In this document: positions 33,891 to 41,418 of the stretch, piece after piece | Layout: every line of letters starts with the position of its first letter | Numbering within the stretch: position 1 is the stretch's first letter | NCBI RefSeq assembly: GCF_035917975.1 | Contig: NZ_CP109130.1 | Location: 6,262,001 to 6,326,000 of the forward strand | Direction: 5' to 3' | DNA: 64,000 bases | Source of the DNA: Streptosporangium sp. NBC_01756 | GTDB taxonomy: Bacteria > Actinomycetota > Actinomycetes > Streptosporangiales > Streptosporangiaceae | The notes under the pieces: model-generated | What the model saw: only the letters and a program-made list of their open reading frames with translations | What the model was told of the DNA's origin: nothing | The model's database searches: none | Made by a program: the position numbers and the translations under genes

Positions 33891-33981
33891 TCGAGGTGGG
33901 CGGCGGCGCCGGGCGACCGGCAGGGAGCGGAGGCGGATCCGGCGTGGCGGACGGAGCAGGCGCAGAAGGGGCGGGCGACCG

Positions 33982-34884
33982 ATGAACCACGGCAGGACGA
34001 GGTTCGTCACCGGGTTCCTCGCGATCCCGGTGGCGCTCTACCTGATCTACGTGATCTCCCCCTATGCGCAGGCGTTCTACATCGCGCTCACCGACTGGCG
34101 CGGGGTGAGCGCCACCCCGCGGTTCGTGGGCCTGGAGAACTTCCGGAGGCTCCTCGACGACGACGTCTTCTGGAGAGCGGTCGGTCACAACCTGCTGCTG
34201 CTGGTCCTGATGCCGCTGCTCACCGTCGCCGTCGCCCTCTTCTTCGCCTTCCTGCTCAACGCGGGCGGGCGGGGCGGCACCGGGGGCATCTGGGGGTCGA
34301 AGTTCTACCGGGTGGTGTTCTTCTTCCCCCAGGTTCTCGCCGTCGCCGTGGTCGCGGTCCTGTTCCAGCAGATCTTCCGGCCCGACCGGAGCGGCATGCT
34401 CAACGCGCCGCTGATGGCTCTCGGGTTCGAGCCGGTCGGGTTCCTGTCCGACACCGACGTGGCGCTGTGGGCGATCCTCGGCGTGCTCGTCTGGCAGGCG
34501 GTCGGCTTCTATGTGGTGCTGTTCTCGGCGGGCATCGCCTCCATCCCGCGTGACATGTTCGAGGCGGCGGCGATCGACGGCGCCGGAGGGGTGCAGCTCT
34601 TCTTCCGGATCACGTTGCCCCTGCTCTGGGACACCATCCAGGTCGGCTGGGTCTATCTCGGCATCGCGGCGCTGGACGTCTTCGCCGTCGTGTGGGTGAT
34701 GACGGCCGAGCACGGCGGGCCCGACCACTCCACGACCGTGATGGCGGCGGAGGTCTACCGCACCGCCTTCCAGTACTTCAAGTTCGGCTACGCCTCCGCG
34801 ATGGGCGTGGTGCTGTTCTTCTTCACCATCGGGTTCGCGGCGCTGGCCCTGCGCCTGTCGCGGCGTGAGCGGATCGAGTTCTAG
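33982..34884 (+). CDS. ngcF: NgcF-like ABC sugar permease
   Basis: A 300-residue inner-membrane permease with six hydrophobic segments. It has the ABC EAA loop EAAAIDGAGGVQLFFRITLP at about residues 194-213, which docks to the ATPase. It pairs with the next gene as the heterodimeric channel of a carbohydrate importer. A 91-bp gap after the binding-protein gene contains no hairpin, so co-transcription is likely. Its TAG overlaps the GTG of the following permease by one base. Confidence 0.88.
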   Translation: MNHGRTRFVTGFLAIPVALYLIYVISPYAQAFYIALTDWRGVSATPRFVGLENFRRLLDDDVFWRAVGHNLLLLVLMPLLTVAVALFFAFLLNAGGRGGTGGIWGSKFYRVVFFFPQVLAVAVVAVLFQQIFRPDRSGMLNAPLMALGFEPVGFLSDTDVALWAILGVLVWQAVGFYVVLFSAGIASIPRDMFEAAAIDGAGGVQLFFRITLPLLWDTIQVGWVYLGIAALDVFAVVWVMTAEHGGPDHSTTVMAAEVYRTAFQYFKFGYASAMGVVLFFFTIGFAALALRLSRRERIEF

Positions 34885-35795
34885 TGGCAGACGCGGCGAT
34901 TCCCCGGAGCCGGGCCTATGCCCGGGAAGAGCGCAGGAGGCGGCTCGGGCCCCTTTCGGTCCTGACGCACGTCACACTTCTGGTGTGGACGGCCCTGGTC
35001 GCGATCCCGATCGTGTGGACGTTCCTGGCGTCGATCAAGAGCGAGGACGAGATCTTCGGCGACGCCTGGTCGCTGCCGGCCTCGTTGCGCCTCGACAACT
35101 GGGCGCGGGCCTGGGAGCAGGCCCACATCGGCCAGTACATGATCAACAGCCTCGTCGTCGTGGCGTTCGGCACGTTCGGCACGATGCTGTTCGGCTCGAT
35201 GGCCGCCTACGTGCTGGCCCGTTATCCCTTCCGCGGCAACCGGGCCGTCTACCTGCTGTTCGTCTCGGGCCTGGCCTTCCCGGTCTACCTTGCGCTGTCC
35301 CCGCTGTTCTTCGTCGTGCAGAACATGGGCGCGATCCCGGTGATCGGCCAGTTCATCGGCCTGAACACGCACGGCGGGCTCGTGCTGGTCTACATCGCCT
35401 ACTCGCTGCCGTTCACCGTGTTCTTCCTCGCCGCGTTCTTCCGGACGCTGCCGGGTGCGGTGGCCGAGGCCGCGTTCGTGGACGGGGCCTCGCATGCCCG
35501 GGTGTTCTTCCAGATCATGCTCCCGATGGCCAAGCCGGGCATCGTCAGCGTGACCATCTTCAACGTGCTGGGGCAGTGGAACCAGTACCAGCTTCCACTG
35601 GTCCTGCTCACCTCCGACCGGCAGAAGTGGGTGCTCACCCAGGGCATCGCGGAGATCTCCACCGCCGCCGGCTACGACGCCGACTGGTCGGCGCTGTTCG
35701 CCGCGCTCAGCATGGCCATCCTCCCGATGCTGGTCGTCTACACGATCTTCCAGAGCCAGATCCAGAAGGGCCTCACCGCCGGAGCGCTCAAGTAA
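34884..35795 (+). CDS. ngcG: NgcG-like ABC sugar permease
   Basis: A 303-residue permease starting at GTG in a TAGTG overlap with the previous gene, so translation is coupled. It has six membrane segments and the EAA loop EAAFVDGASHARVFFQIMLP. The start carries a typical basic cytoplasmic tail (REERRRRLG). No ATPase gene follows. Streptomycete sugar importers of this class borrow the shared ATPase MsiK, so the same is expected here. The operon ends here; the next sequence is a toxin-like fragment and an IS remnant. Confidence 0.88.
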   Translation: MADAAIPRSRAYAREERRRRLGPLSVLTHVTLLVWTALVAIPIVWTFLASIKSEDEIFGDAWSLPASLRLDNWARAWEQAHIGQYMINSLVVVAFGTFGTMLFGSMAAYVLARYPFRGNRAVYLLFVSGLAFPVYLALSPLFFVVQNMGAIPVIGQFIGLNTHGGLVLVYIAYSLPFTVFFLAAFFRTLPGAVAEAAFVDGASHARVFFQIMLPMAKPGIVSVTIFNVLGQWNQYQLPLVLLTSDRQKWVLTQGIAEISTAAGYDADWSALFAALSMAILPMLVVYTIFQSQIQKGLTAGALK

Positions 35796-35937
35796 CCTGG
35801 AAGATCGTATTCGACTCTCGGGAGAGCAGGCCAGCTCAGGGGAATCTTCTGGAGATCGTTGTCCTGTTCACGGATGACGGTCGGCCATTGGTCAGCCATG
35901 CGATGCGGATGAGGCCCAAATATCGAGATCTGCTTTC
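35795..35937 (+). pseudogene. Remnant resembling the C-terminal part of a small toxin
   Basis: Directly after ngcG an open frame reads KIVFDSRES, then LEIVVLFTDDGRPLVSHAMR and MRPKYRDLL. The pattern (beta strands ending in HAMRMRPKY) recalls small toxins encoded before RHH antitoxins, BrnT-like in my recollection. It lacks a start codon and its end runs into the IS-like element at 35938, after which an intact RHH antitoxin follows. The identification is tentative. Confidence 0.3.
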
Positions 35938-36205
35938 TTGGCATCCTCCCTTCCTGAAGGAAAGGGATTCCCATGGTCACCCGTGGGGTTTCCTGCTTCA
36001 CCGCCGGTCGCCCGCCCGGAAGGATCTCCGTTGAGGTCTTACACCAGCTCCACAGGCGTTTCACCTCTCCGCAGGCCCTGCGGCGAGGATATTGCCGATC
36101 ACGCAAGCAGCGGCTTGGTTATCGCCGCTGCCGAACACGATATCGAATCATGCGGGACCGCGCGGCATTTTCTCCCCTCCCTGAAGGCGGGGATCTCCAC
36201 ACTCA
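35938..36205 (-). mobile_element. IS200/IS605-type remnant: tnpB 3' end with terminal hairpins
   Basis: Read on the minus strand, the left part contains a peptide like the C-terminus of actinomycete TnpB proteins (ACGEVKRLW, then RPAVKQETP and MGIPFLQEG). It is followed at about 35947-35968 by the hairpin CCTTCAGGAAGG and GAGGATGCC, the usual right end of these elements. A second similar hairpin (CCCCGCCTTCAGGGAGGGG) lies at 36173-36198, near the other boundary. The transposase itself is missing. It is thus a short internally deleted or decayed element, about 270 bp, and its right end overlaps where a TnpB guide (omega) RNA would be encoded. Ends are approximate. Confidence 0.55.
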
Positions 36206-36215
36206 AGGAGATTTG

Positions 36216-36494
36216 ATGAACGACAAGGATTTCAGCACTCCGACGTCGGGAGGAGTGCCGATCACCGACGATCTCGTCGGACGCTTGGCGGACGAGGCCG
36301 AGGAGGGCTACGAGGTCACCGATCTCCGTCGTCGGGGAGGGAGACGCCCTATGGGCTCCGCGGCGGCGGATGTGGTCCCGGTTCGGCTGGATCCAGAGCT
36401 CAGGGCCGCGCTTGTACGGCGTGCCGAGCATGAGCACATCAGTGCCAGCGAAGTCATCCGCAGCGCTCTGCGCGCCTGGCTGGACGTCGCCTGA
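36216..36494 (+). CDS. RHH (CopG-type) antitoxin-like protein
   Basis: A 92-residue protein; its ATG has AAGGAG 5 bp upstream. The N-terminal half (VPITDDLVGRLADEAEEGYE, then DLRRRGGRRPMG) is the usual toxin-binding arm of this antitoxin family. The C-terminal half is a ribbon-helix-helix DNA-binding motif (VPVRLDPELRAALVRRAEHE and ISASEVIRSALRAWL). A toxin gene would be expected beside it, but only a fragment lies upstream, cut off by the IS-like element. It may now be an orphan antitoxin. Confidence 0.78.
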   Translation: MNDKDFSTPTSGGVPITDDLVGRLADEAEEGYEVTDLRRRGGRRPMGSAAADVVPVRLDPELRAALVRRAEHEHISASEVIRSALRAWLDVA

Positions 36495-36532
36495 CAAGAA
36501 GGACGAGGGTGAACGGGAGCCGTACCGGAAGG

Positions 36533-37216
36533 TCAGCCGGTGGGGAGGTTCTTCAGGGCCTCGCGCCTGCTGAGGCCGCTGAGGCCGACATGCTCGACGT
36601 AGCGCAGGACGGCCCGCGGGTCGGTCTTGGCGTATTCGCGCAGGGCCCAGCCGATCGCCTTGCGCGCGAAGAAGTCGTTGTCCGACAGGCTCGGCTCGAT
36701 GCAGGCGTAGAGCAGGCCGGTGTCCGTGGCGGTCCTGAACCTGTTCTGGCAGAGGATGGCGGTGCGCCGCATCCACAGGTCGCCGTCGCGGGCCCACTCC
36801 AGCATGAGCGGGCGCATCGTGTCGGGGAAGGCCGCCAGGAGGCCGCCGACGCGATGGACGGCGAGCTCGTCGACGTAGTCCCACCAGGCTCCGGTGACGA
36901 TCATCTCCTCGTACATCGGGAGGGTGGCGAGCGTCTGGAACCCCTGGTACCGCCGGAGGCCGGTCAGCGTGATCGCGGCGTAGCGCTCTTCACGGTATTC
37001 GGCGTCCCGCCACAGGGAGAGCACCATCGCGCGCCACTCGGTCTCGCTCTCCGCCGTGTGCTCGGAGAAGACCCTTCTCAGCACCGTACGGCGGGGCGCG
37101 GCCTGGACCCCGAGGAACGGCATGTCCGACTTCATGTAGGCCTGCATCATCGGGGCCTTGCCGACGTCCGCCACCTCGGTGAGGGCCAGTCGCACGGCTT
37201 TGTGCAGGGTGTCCAC
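36533..37216 (-). CDS. AlkD-like DNA alkylation repair protein
   Basis: A 227-residue HEAT-like-repeat protein of the DNA alkylation repair (AlkC/AlkD) family, starting at GTG. Matching segments are MKSDMPFLGVQAAPRR at the start, VTGAWWDYVDELAVHRVG in the middle and FFARKAIGWALREYAKTDP near the end. The tryptophans and Asp in the middle segment fit the AlkD site that flips out alkylated bases. AlkD removes N3- and N7-alkylpurines by base excision. It ends 38 bp from the antitoxin gene, convergent. Confidence 0.9.
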   Translation of the reverse strand: MDTLHKAVRLALTEVADVGKAPMMQAYMKSDMPFLGVQAAPRRTVLRRVFSEHTAESETEWRAMVLSLWRDAEYREERYAAITLTGLRRYQGFQTLATLPMYEEMIVTGAWWDYVDELAVHRVGGLLAAFPDTMRPLMLEWARDGDLWMRRTAILCQNRFRTATDTGLLYACIEPSLSDNDFFARKAIGWALREYAKTDPRAVLRYVEHVGLSGLSRREALKNLPTG

Positions 37217-37279
37217 GCTCGCCCACCACTCCTCGTCCGTTTCGCGGACGGCTCGTCTCTGCCAGATCCCTCGCGGACG

Positions 37280-37966
37280 TCACACCTGGTGACTGCTCCG
37301 CTCCCCGGTGGCCAGGCCGTCGAACAGGACGGTGATGTAGTGCTCGGCGAGGCCGGTGGTGTCGAGGCGGCCTCCCGGGCGGAACCAGCGGACCGTGACC
37401 CAGATGGTGTCGCGGATCATGCGGTAGGTGAGCTTGGGGTCCACGTCGGCGCGGACCTGACCCGCCGCCTGGCCGAGCCTGATCTGCTCGACCCACATGC
37501 GCTCGACCTCGTCCTCGGCCTTGACCAGGTAGTCGAAACGGCCGCCGGGCAGGGAGCGCAGGTAGTTCCAGTCGTTCTGCATGACGGTGATCGCCGCGCG
37601 GTGCGGTTCGAGGGTGCCGAACCCGATGCGCACCATCTCTGAGAGGATGGCGACCGGCTCGCCCTGCTGCTCCAGCGCGACGCGGTAGCGGCCGACGAGG
37701 TCGTCGAGGAAGGTGGTCAGCACCTCGTCGACGATCGACTCCTTGGAGTCGAAGTGGTGGTAGAGGCTTCCGGACAGGATGCCCGCCTCCTCCGCGATCT
37801 CGCGGACGGTGGTCGCCTGGAAGCCCTTACGGGCGAAAAGCTCGGCGGCGAGCCTGACGAGATGGTCGCGGCGCTCGGAGGCGGAGCCCGATGCGGCGGC
37901 GCGCTTCGTCACCTGGCGCCTGACCGGGGTGGTGGTCGCGCCGCCGGAGTTCTTTCGCGTGTTCAC
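37280..37966 (-). CDS. TetR-family regulator, KstR2-like
   Basis: A 228-residue protein starting at GTG. The HTH is FQATTVREIAEEAGILSGSLYHHFDSK (residues about 48-75), after a basic Ser/Ala-rich arm. The C-domain has the segments MQNDWNYLRSLPGGRFDYL, EDEVERMWVEQIRLGQAAGQ and RDTIWVTVRWFRPGGRLDTT. These recall the KstR2 group, which controls steroid-ring or acyl-CoA catabolism in actinobacteria. The palindrome CAAGCGCTTG, close to the KstR2 site core, lies 75 bp upstream. No catabolic genes are adjacent, so the target is open. Confidence 0.82.
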   Translation of the reverse strand: MNTRKNSGGATTTPVRRQVTKRAAASGSASERRDHLVRLAAELFARKGFQATTVREIAEEAGILSGSLYHHFDSKESIVDEVLTTFLDDLVGRYRVALEQQGEPVAILSEMVRIGFGTLEPHRAAITVMQNDWNYLRSLPGGRFDYLVKAEDEVERMWVEQIRLGQAAGQVRADVDPKLTYRMIRDTIWVTVRWFRPGGRLDTTGLAEHYITVLFDGLATGERSSHQV

Positions 37967-38039
37967 GCCCCCATTATGAGCCCTTGCTCAATCGCTTGTT
38001 CACGTGAATGTGCCAGCTCACCCCGGCCTTTCGGCACGG

Positions 38040-38053
38040 CCAAGCGCTTGGTT
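38040..38053. promoter_or_regulatory. CAAGCGCTTG palindrome, candidate TetR/KstR2-type operator
   Basis: CCAAGCGCTTGG is a perfect 12-bp palindrome at 38040-38051. It matches the KstR2 motif core CAAG-2-CTTG with the downstream T at 38053. A degenerate pair of CTTG-type half-sites (CTTGCTCA and CTTGTTCA) lies nearer the regulator at 37983-38002. The site sits between the regulator and the divergent kinase gene and could serve either. Confidence 0.5.
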
Positions 38054-38124
38054 GATCCCGGTCGGCCGGAAACTCCGGCCTTCGGCGGTGAGATCACGGC
38101 CGGCGCGTGGATAACGTGGCTCGG

Positions 38125-39690
38125 ATGAGGCGGAAGGCGGTAGTGGCCAAGGACGTCCTGCTGTGGGCGGTCCTGTGCCTGCCCCTGCTCTGGGGTGCCC
38201 TCACCTCCTTTCTCGCCGACGGATACACCTGGTGGGAGGTGGGCGCGGGGGCGGCCGTCATCGGAGTGGCGGTGACGCTCGGCCGGTCCCGTCCGCTGCC
38301 GGCGATGCTCGTCACCGCGGCACTGTGGCTGCTCGCGGTCGTCATCGGCAAGGCGACGGCGTTCTTCCCGGTGATGGCGGCCATGAGCTACCTGGCGGGA
38401 GTCCGGACGGTGCGGGTCCGGCCCGCGGTGTCCGCGCTGGGCGCGACCGCCGCCGCGGCCGTGGTCGCCGTTCCGCTGCTGCGCTGGGACGCCGGGAGCT
38501 GGTTCGTCGCGGTCGCGGGGATCGTACTGTTCGAGGTCGTCCCCTGGCTGGCCGGACGTGCCCGGCACCAGCACCTGGAGCTGGTCCGTGCGGGCTGGGA
38601 GCGCGCCGAGCACCTGGAGCGCGAGCAGCGCATCCTCACCGAGCAGGTCCGGCTGCGGGAACGGGCCCGTATCGCGGGGGACATGCACGACCTGCTCGGC
38701 CACGAGCTGAGCCTGGTCGCGCTCCGGATCGGCGGGCTGGAGGTGGCCCCCGGCCTTGACGAGCGCTACCGCGAGGCCGCCGGTGAGGCCCGCTCGGCGG
38801 TCACCGCCGCGTCCGACCGCCTCCGGGAGATCGTCGAGGTGCTCCGTGACGACTCCGATCCCGAGCCGGACCGGCGAGACGTCGCGGAGTTGGTGGGACG
38901 TGCCCGGGCCGCCGGGATGCGGGTCGAGTTGCACGGCGGGGAGGACGACGTACGGCTTCCGCCGATGGCGGAGCGGGCGCTCAGGCGGGTGGTGCAGGAG
39001 GGGCTGACCAATGCCGCGAAGCACGCGCCGGGCGTCCCGGTGGTGATCCGGTTCGGCCGTTCGGCGGGCGAGACCGTGGTGACCGTGTCCAACGGCGCGC
39101 CGCCCGCGGCCCCGGCGGGCGACCACGGCCCGGAGCCCGCCCGGCCTCCGGCCGGAGGGTACGGCCTGGCCGGGCTGACCGAGCGGGTACGCCTGTGCGG
39201 CGGGTCCCTCCACACGGTTCGTCAGGATGGGGGATTCGAACTGACGGCCACGCTGCCCCACACCCCGGGCCCCGCCAGGCAGGCCCCGCTCCCGTCCTCG
39301 TCCGCCGTCCACCTGCGGGAGGCGCGGCGGCGGGTACGCCGTACGCGCGTGACCGCGATCGCCGTGGCCCTGATCGCCGGTGCGGGGGCGACGGCGACCG
39401 TACTCGGCTTCATGACGTACGACGCCGTCACCTCCGTCCTGTCGCCGGCCGACTTCGGGCGGCTGCGGGTGGGCCAGCCGGAGCCCGCGGCCGGGGCGGT
39501 GCTGCCGGCCAGGACCCGGATCGACGGGCCGGCGGTGGGAGAGCCTCCGGTGCCCGCCGGGGCCGGCTGCCGTTACTACGGCACGCGCCCGGACCCCTTC
39601 GACGCGCTGAGCCGCGAGCTGTACCGGCTGTGCTTCGCGGACGGCCGGTTGGTGAGCAAGGATTTCCTGCCGGCGGACCGGGTTCCGTAG
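38125..39690 (+). CDS. NarL-type sensor histidine kinase with extra C-terminal membrane segment
   Basis: A 521-residue kinase from the ATG at 38125; a GTG at 38107 is an alternative. About five hydrophobic helices occupy residues 8-145. The HisKA_3 box is RIAGDMHDLLGHELS with His188, and a short HATPase domain follows (RRVVQEGLTNAAKHAPG, then GGYGLAGLTERV). Unlike most of the family, the protein continues past the ATPase. A Pro-rich, basic linker leads to another helix (ITAIAVALIAG-like, about 412-432) and about 90 residues with two cysteines, probably outside the cell. It is paired with the response regulator 30 bp downstream. Confidence 0.88.
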   Translation: MRRKAVVAKDVLLWAVLCLPLLWGALTSFLADGYTWWEVGAGAAVIGVAVTLGRSRPLPAMLVTAALWLLAVVIGKATAFFPVMAAMSYLAGVRTVRVRPAVSALGATAAAAVVAVPLLRWDAGSWFVAVAGIVLFEVVPWLAGRARHQHLELVRAGWERAEHLEREQRILTEQVRLRERARIAGDMHDLLGHELSLVALRIGGLEVAPGLDERYREAAGEARSAVTAASDRLREIVEVLRDDSDPEPDRRDVAELVGRARAAGMRVELHGGEDDVRLPPMAERALRRVVQEGLTNAAKHAPGVPVVIRFGRSAGETVVTVSNGAPPAAPAGDHGPEPARPPAGGYGLAGLTERVRLCGGSLHTVRQDGGFELTATLPHTPGPARQAPLPSSSAVHLREARRRVRRTRVTAIAVALIAGAGATATVLGFMTYDAVTSVLSPADFGRLRVGQPEPAAGAVLPARTRIDGPAVGEPPVPAGAGCRYYGTRPDPFDALSRELYRLCFADGRLVSKDFLPADRVP

Positions 39691-39720
39691 AGTCGGGCGA
39701 CAGCTCAGGGGGAGGACATC

Positions 39721-40377
39721 GTGGTCCGTGTCGTACTGGCCGATGACGAGGCCGTGGTCCGCGCGGGAGTGCGGGCGATCCTGTCGGCCGACCCGGAGAT
39801 CGAGGTGGTGGCCGAGGCCGCGGACGGACGGATCCTGGTCGAGCTGGTCCGCGCGCACCGGCCGGACGTCGCGCTGGTCGACATCCGGATGCCGGAGCTC
39901 GACGGGCTGGCCGCGGTGCCCGAGCTCCGCCGCGTCGCCCCCGGCACCGCGGTGCTGATCATGACCACCTTCGGCGCGGACGCCCACATCGCCCGGGCGC
40001 TCGGCGACGGCGCCGCCGGGTTCCTGCTCAAGACCGGGGATCCGCGCGAGTTCCTGCTGGGGGTGCGGGCGGTGGCCGACGGGGCGGCGTACCTGTCGCC
40101 CCGGGTGGCCGCACGGGTGATCGACGAGCTCACCGGCGACCGGCTCGGCAGAAGGACCGTCGCCCTCGACCGGATCGGCGTGCTCACCAAGCGCGAGCGG
40201 GAGGTCCTCGGCCTGGTCGGCGCGGGCCTGTCCAATGCGGAGATCGCCCGCTCCCTGCACCTCGTCGAGGGCAGCGTCAAAACGTACGTGAGCACGATCC
40301 TGGGGCGGCTCGGGGTGCGCAACCGCGTGCAGGCGGCCGTCCTCGCCCATGAGGCCGGGCTGGCCGTACGGCCCTGA
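39721..40377 (+). CDS. NarL/FixJ-type response regulator
   Basis: A 218-residue regulator starting at GTG, with GGGGGAGG 4 bp upstream. The receiver has the DDE triad (LADDEAVV), phospho-acceptor Asp near residue 54 (VALVDIRMPE), and the conserved Lys (FLLKTGDP). The C-terminal LuxR-type HTH (LTKREREVLGLVGAGLSNAEI) binds DNA. It is co-transcribed with the sensor kinase upstream, and the pair forms one two-component system. No target gene is obvious next to it. Confidence 0.94.
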   Translation: MVRVVLADDEAVVRAGVRAILSADPEIEVVAEAADGRILVELVRAHRPDVALVDIRMPELDGLAAVPELRRVAPGTAVLIMTTFGADAHIARALGDGAAGFLLKTGDPREFLLGVRAVADGAAYLSPRVAARVIDELTGDRLGRRTVALDRIGVLTKREREVLGLVGAGLSNAEIARSLHLVEGSVKTYVSTILGRLGVRNRVQAAVLAHEAGLAVRP

Positions 40378-40434
40378 CGGGCCGTGTCCCGGGGCGGGCG
40401 CCCGTCACCGCCTGTTCCGGTCCCGCCTCTCGCC

Positions 40435-41064
40435 TTACCGCCGGTCGCCGCCGGTGTCGGCCACCAGCGGCCGCAGGGCGGCGTGCTCCCGCACTCTCCG
40501 CACCAGCCAGGTCGCCGGTGCGACCAGGGTCAGGACGGCCGGCGGCGCCACGACCGCACCGAGCAGCAGGCCCGCCAGGACGTCGTGCGGGAAGTGGACG
40601 CCGACGAAGACGCGGGAGAAGGCTCCCAGCGCCGCCAGGACCGGCACGTAGAGCAGCGTGCGGCGCCAGGCGATGGCCAGCGCCACCGCCGTGGCGCCGG
40701 CGAGGGTCGCGTGGTTGCTGGGCAGTGACCAGTCCCCGTACTCCGGGCACCCGGCGATGGTGACGACGCCGTGGACCAGGCGGCAGGGCCGGTCGATCCG
40801 CAGCGTGTTCTTGACGATCTCACTGACCAGGTAGGACATCACCATCGCGACGGGCGCGAGGAGCGCCAGCGCCATCGTCCGGTCATCTCCGCGCCGGGCC
40901 CGCCACCACGCGCCCAGGAAGAGGGCAGCGAAGATCAGCAGCACGGCCTCCGTGCCGATCTCGGCCAGATCCTGGAACCAGGGCGGGGTGGTCCGGGCGA
41001 ACTCGGTGATCTCCCGGTACCACTCGGCGCTGATGTCGGGGACGTCCTCTATCTCGTTGTGCAC
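40435..41064 (-). CDS. PAP2-family membrane phosphatase
   Basis: A 209-residue membrane protein. The three PAP2 phosphatase motifs are KNTLRIDRP (motif 1), LPSNHA (motif 2) and SRVFVGVHFPHDV (motif 3). They lie between predicted helices, as in undecaprenyl-pyrophosphate or phosphatidic-acid phosphatases. The catalytic His of motif 3 and the His of motif 2 are present. It could recycle the wall carrier lipid or dephosphorylate another lipid; the substrate is not shown. It is convergent with the response regulator, with a 7-bp GACGGGC/GCCCGTC stem near 40374. Confidence 0.9.
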   Translation of the reverse strand: MHNEIEDVPDISAEWYREITEFARTTPPWFQDLAEIGTEAVLLIFAALFLGAWWRARRGDDRTMALALLAPVAMVMSYLVSEIVKNTLRIDRPCRLVHGVVTIAGCPEYGDWSLPSNHATLAGATAVALAIAWRRTLLYVPVLAALGAFSRVFVGVHFPHDVLAGLLLGAVVAPPAVLTLVAPATWLVRRVREHAALRPLVADTGGDRR

Positions 41065-41418
41065 GCTTCCTCCGCGTTGTTCCAGGTATGTCCTACGACC
41101 GTAGGGAGCGGGGGACCTGGCGAACCGTCACCGAACGTCGTCGGCCGCCATTGACTTTCGTCAATGTCCTCCGGCCCTCCGGCGGGTCGGTGAAGGGGCC
41201 GGGGAGGACCCGCAACCTCGCCCTCGTGCCGTGAATCGCGTCAGTGCGGGGACGCCGCCTCGAAGACCCATGGTCAGCCCACTAGCAATTAGGAAACTTT
41301 CCTATTAGATTTGCGCCAAGCCTCAGGGAGAGCGCTTTCTCCCGAGGAGCCCACACAACGTTGTTGTCTGCGTGTCTTCGGCAAGGGATGCCGGTCGGCT
41401 GTCAGGCGAGGAGGGTGC
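41065..41418. other. 354-bp divergent region upstream of the GH3 gene
   Basis: No coding frame was credible. The PAP2 promoter should be near 41070-41150, on the minus strand. The AT-rich block at 41280-41310 carries the palindromic operator listed next, and the 100-bp leader to the GH3 start may be transcribed. No riboswitch was recognised. Confidence 0.5.
41290..41304. promoter_or_regulatory. TAGGAAACTTTCCTA palindrome, candidate ROK/repressor operator
   Basis: This perfect 7+1+7 palindrome lies 115 bp upstream of the GH3 start in an AT-rich block. Palindromes of this TTAGGAAA/TTTCCTAA type precede chitosanase and other carbohydrate genes of streptomycetes and are bound by ROK-family repressors, from memory of the CsnR work. 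The match suggests carbohydrate control of the GH3 gene. Confidence 0.55.
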
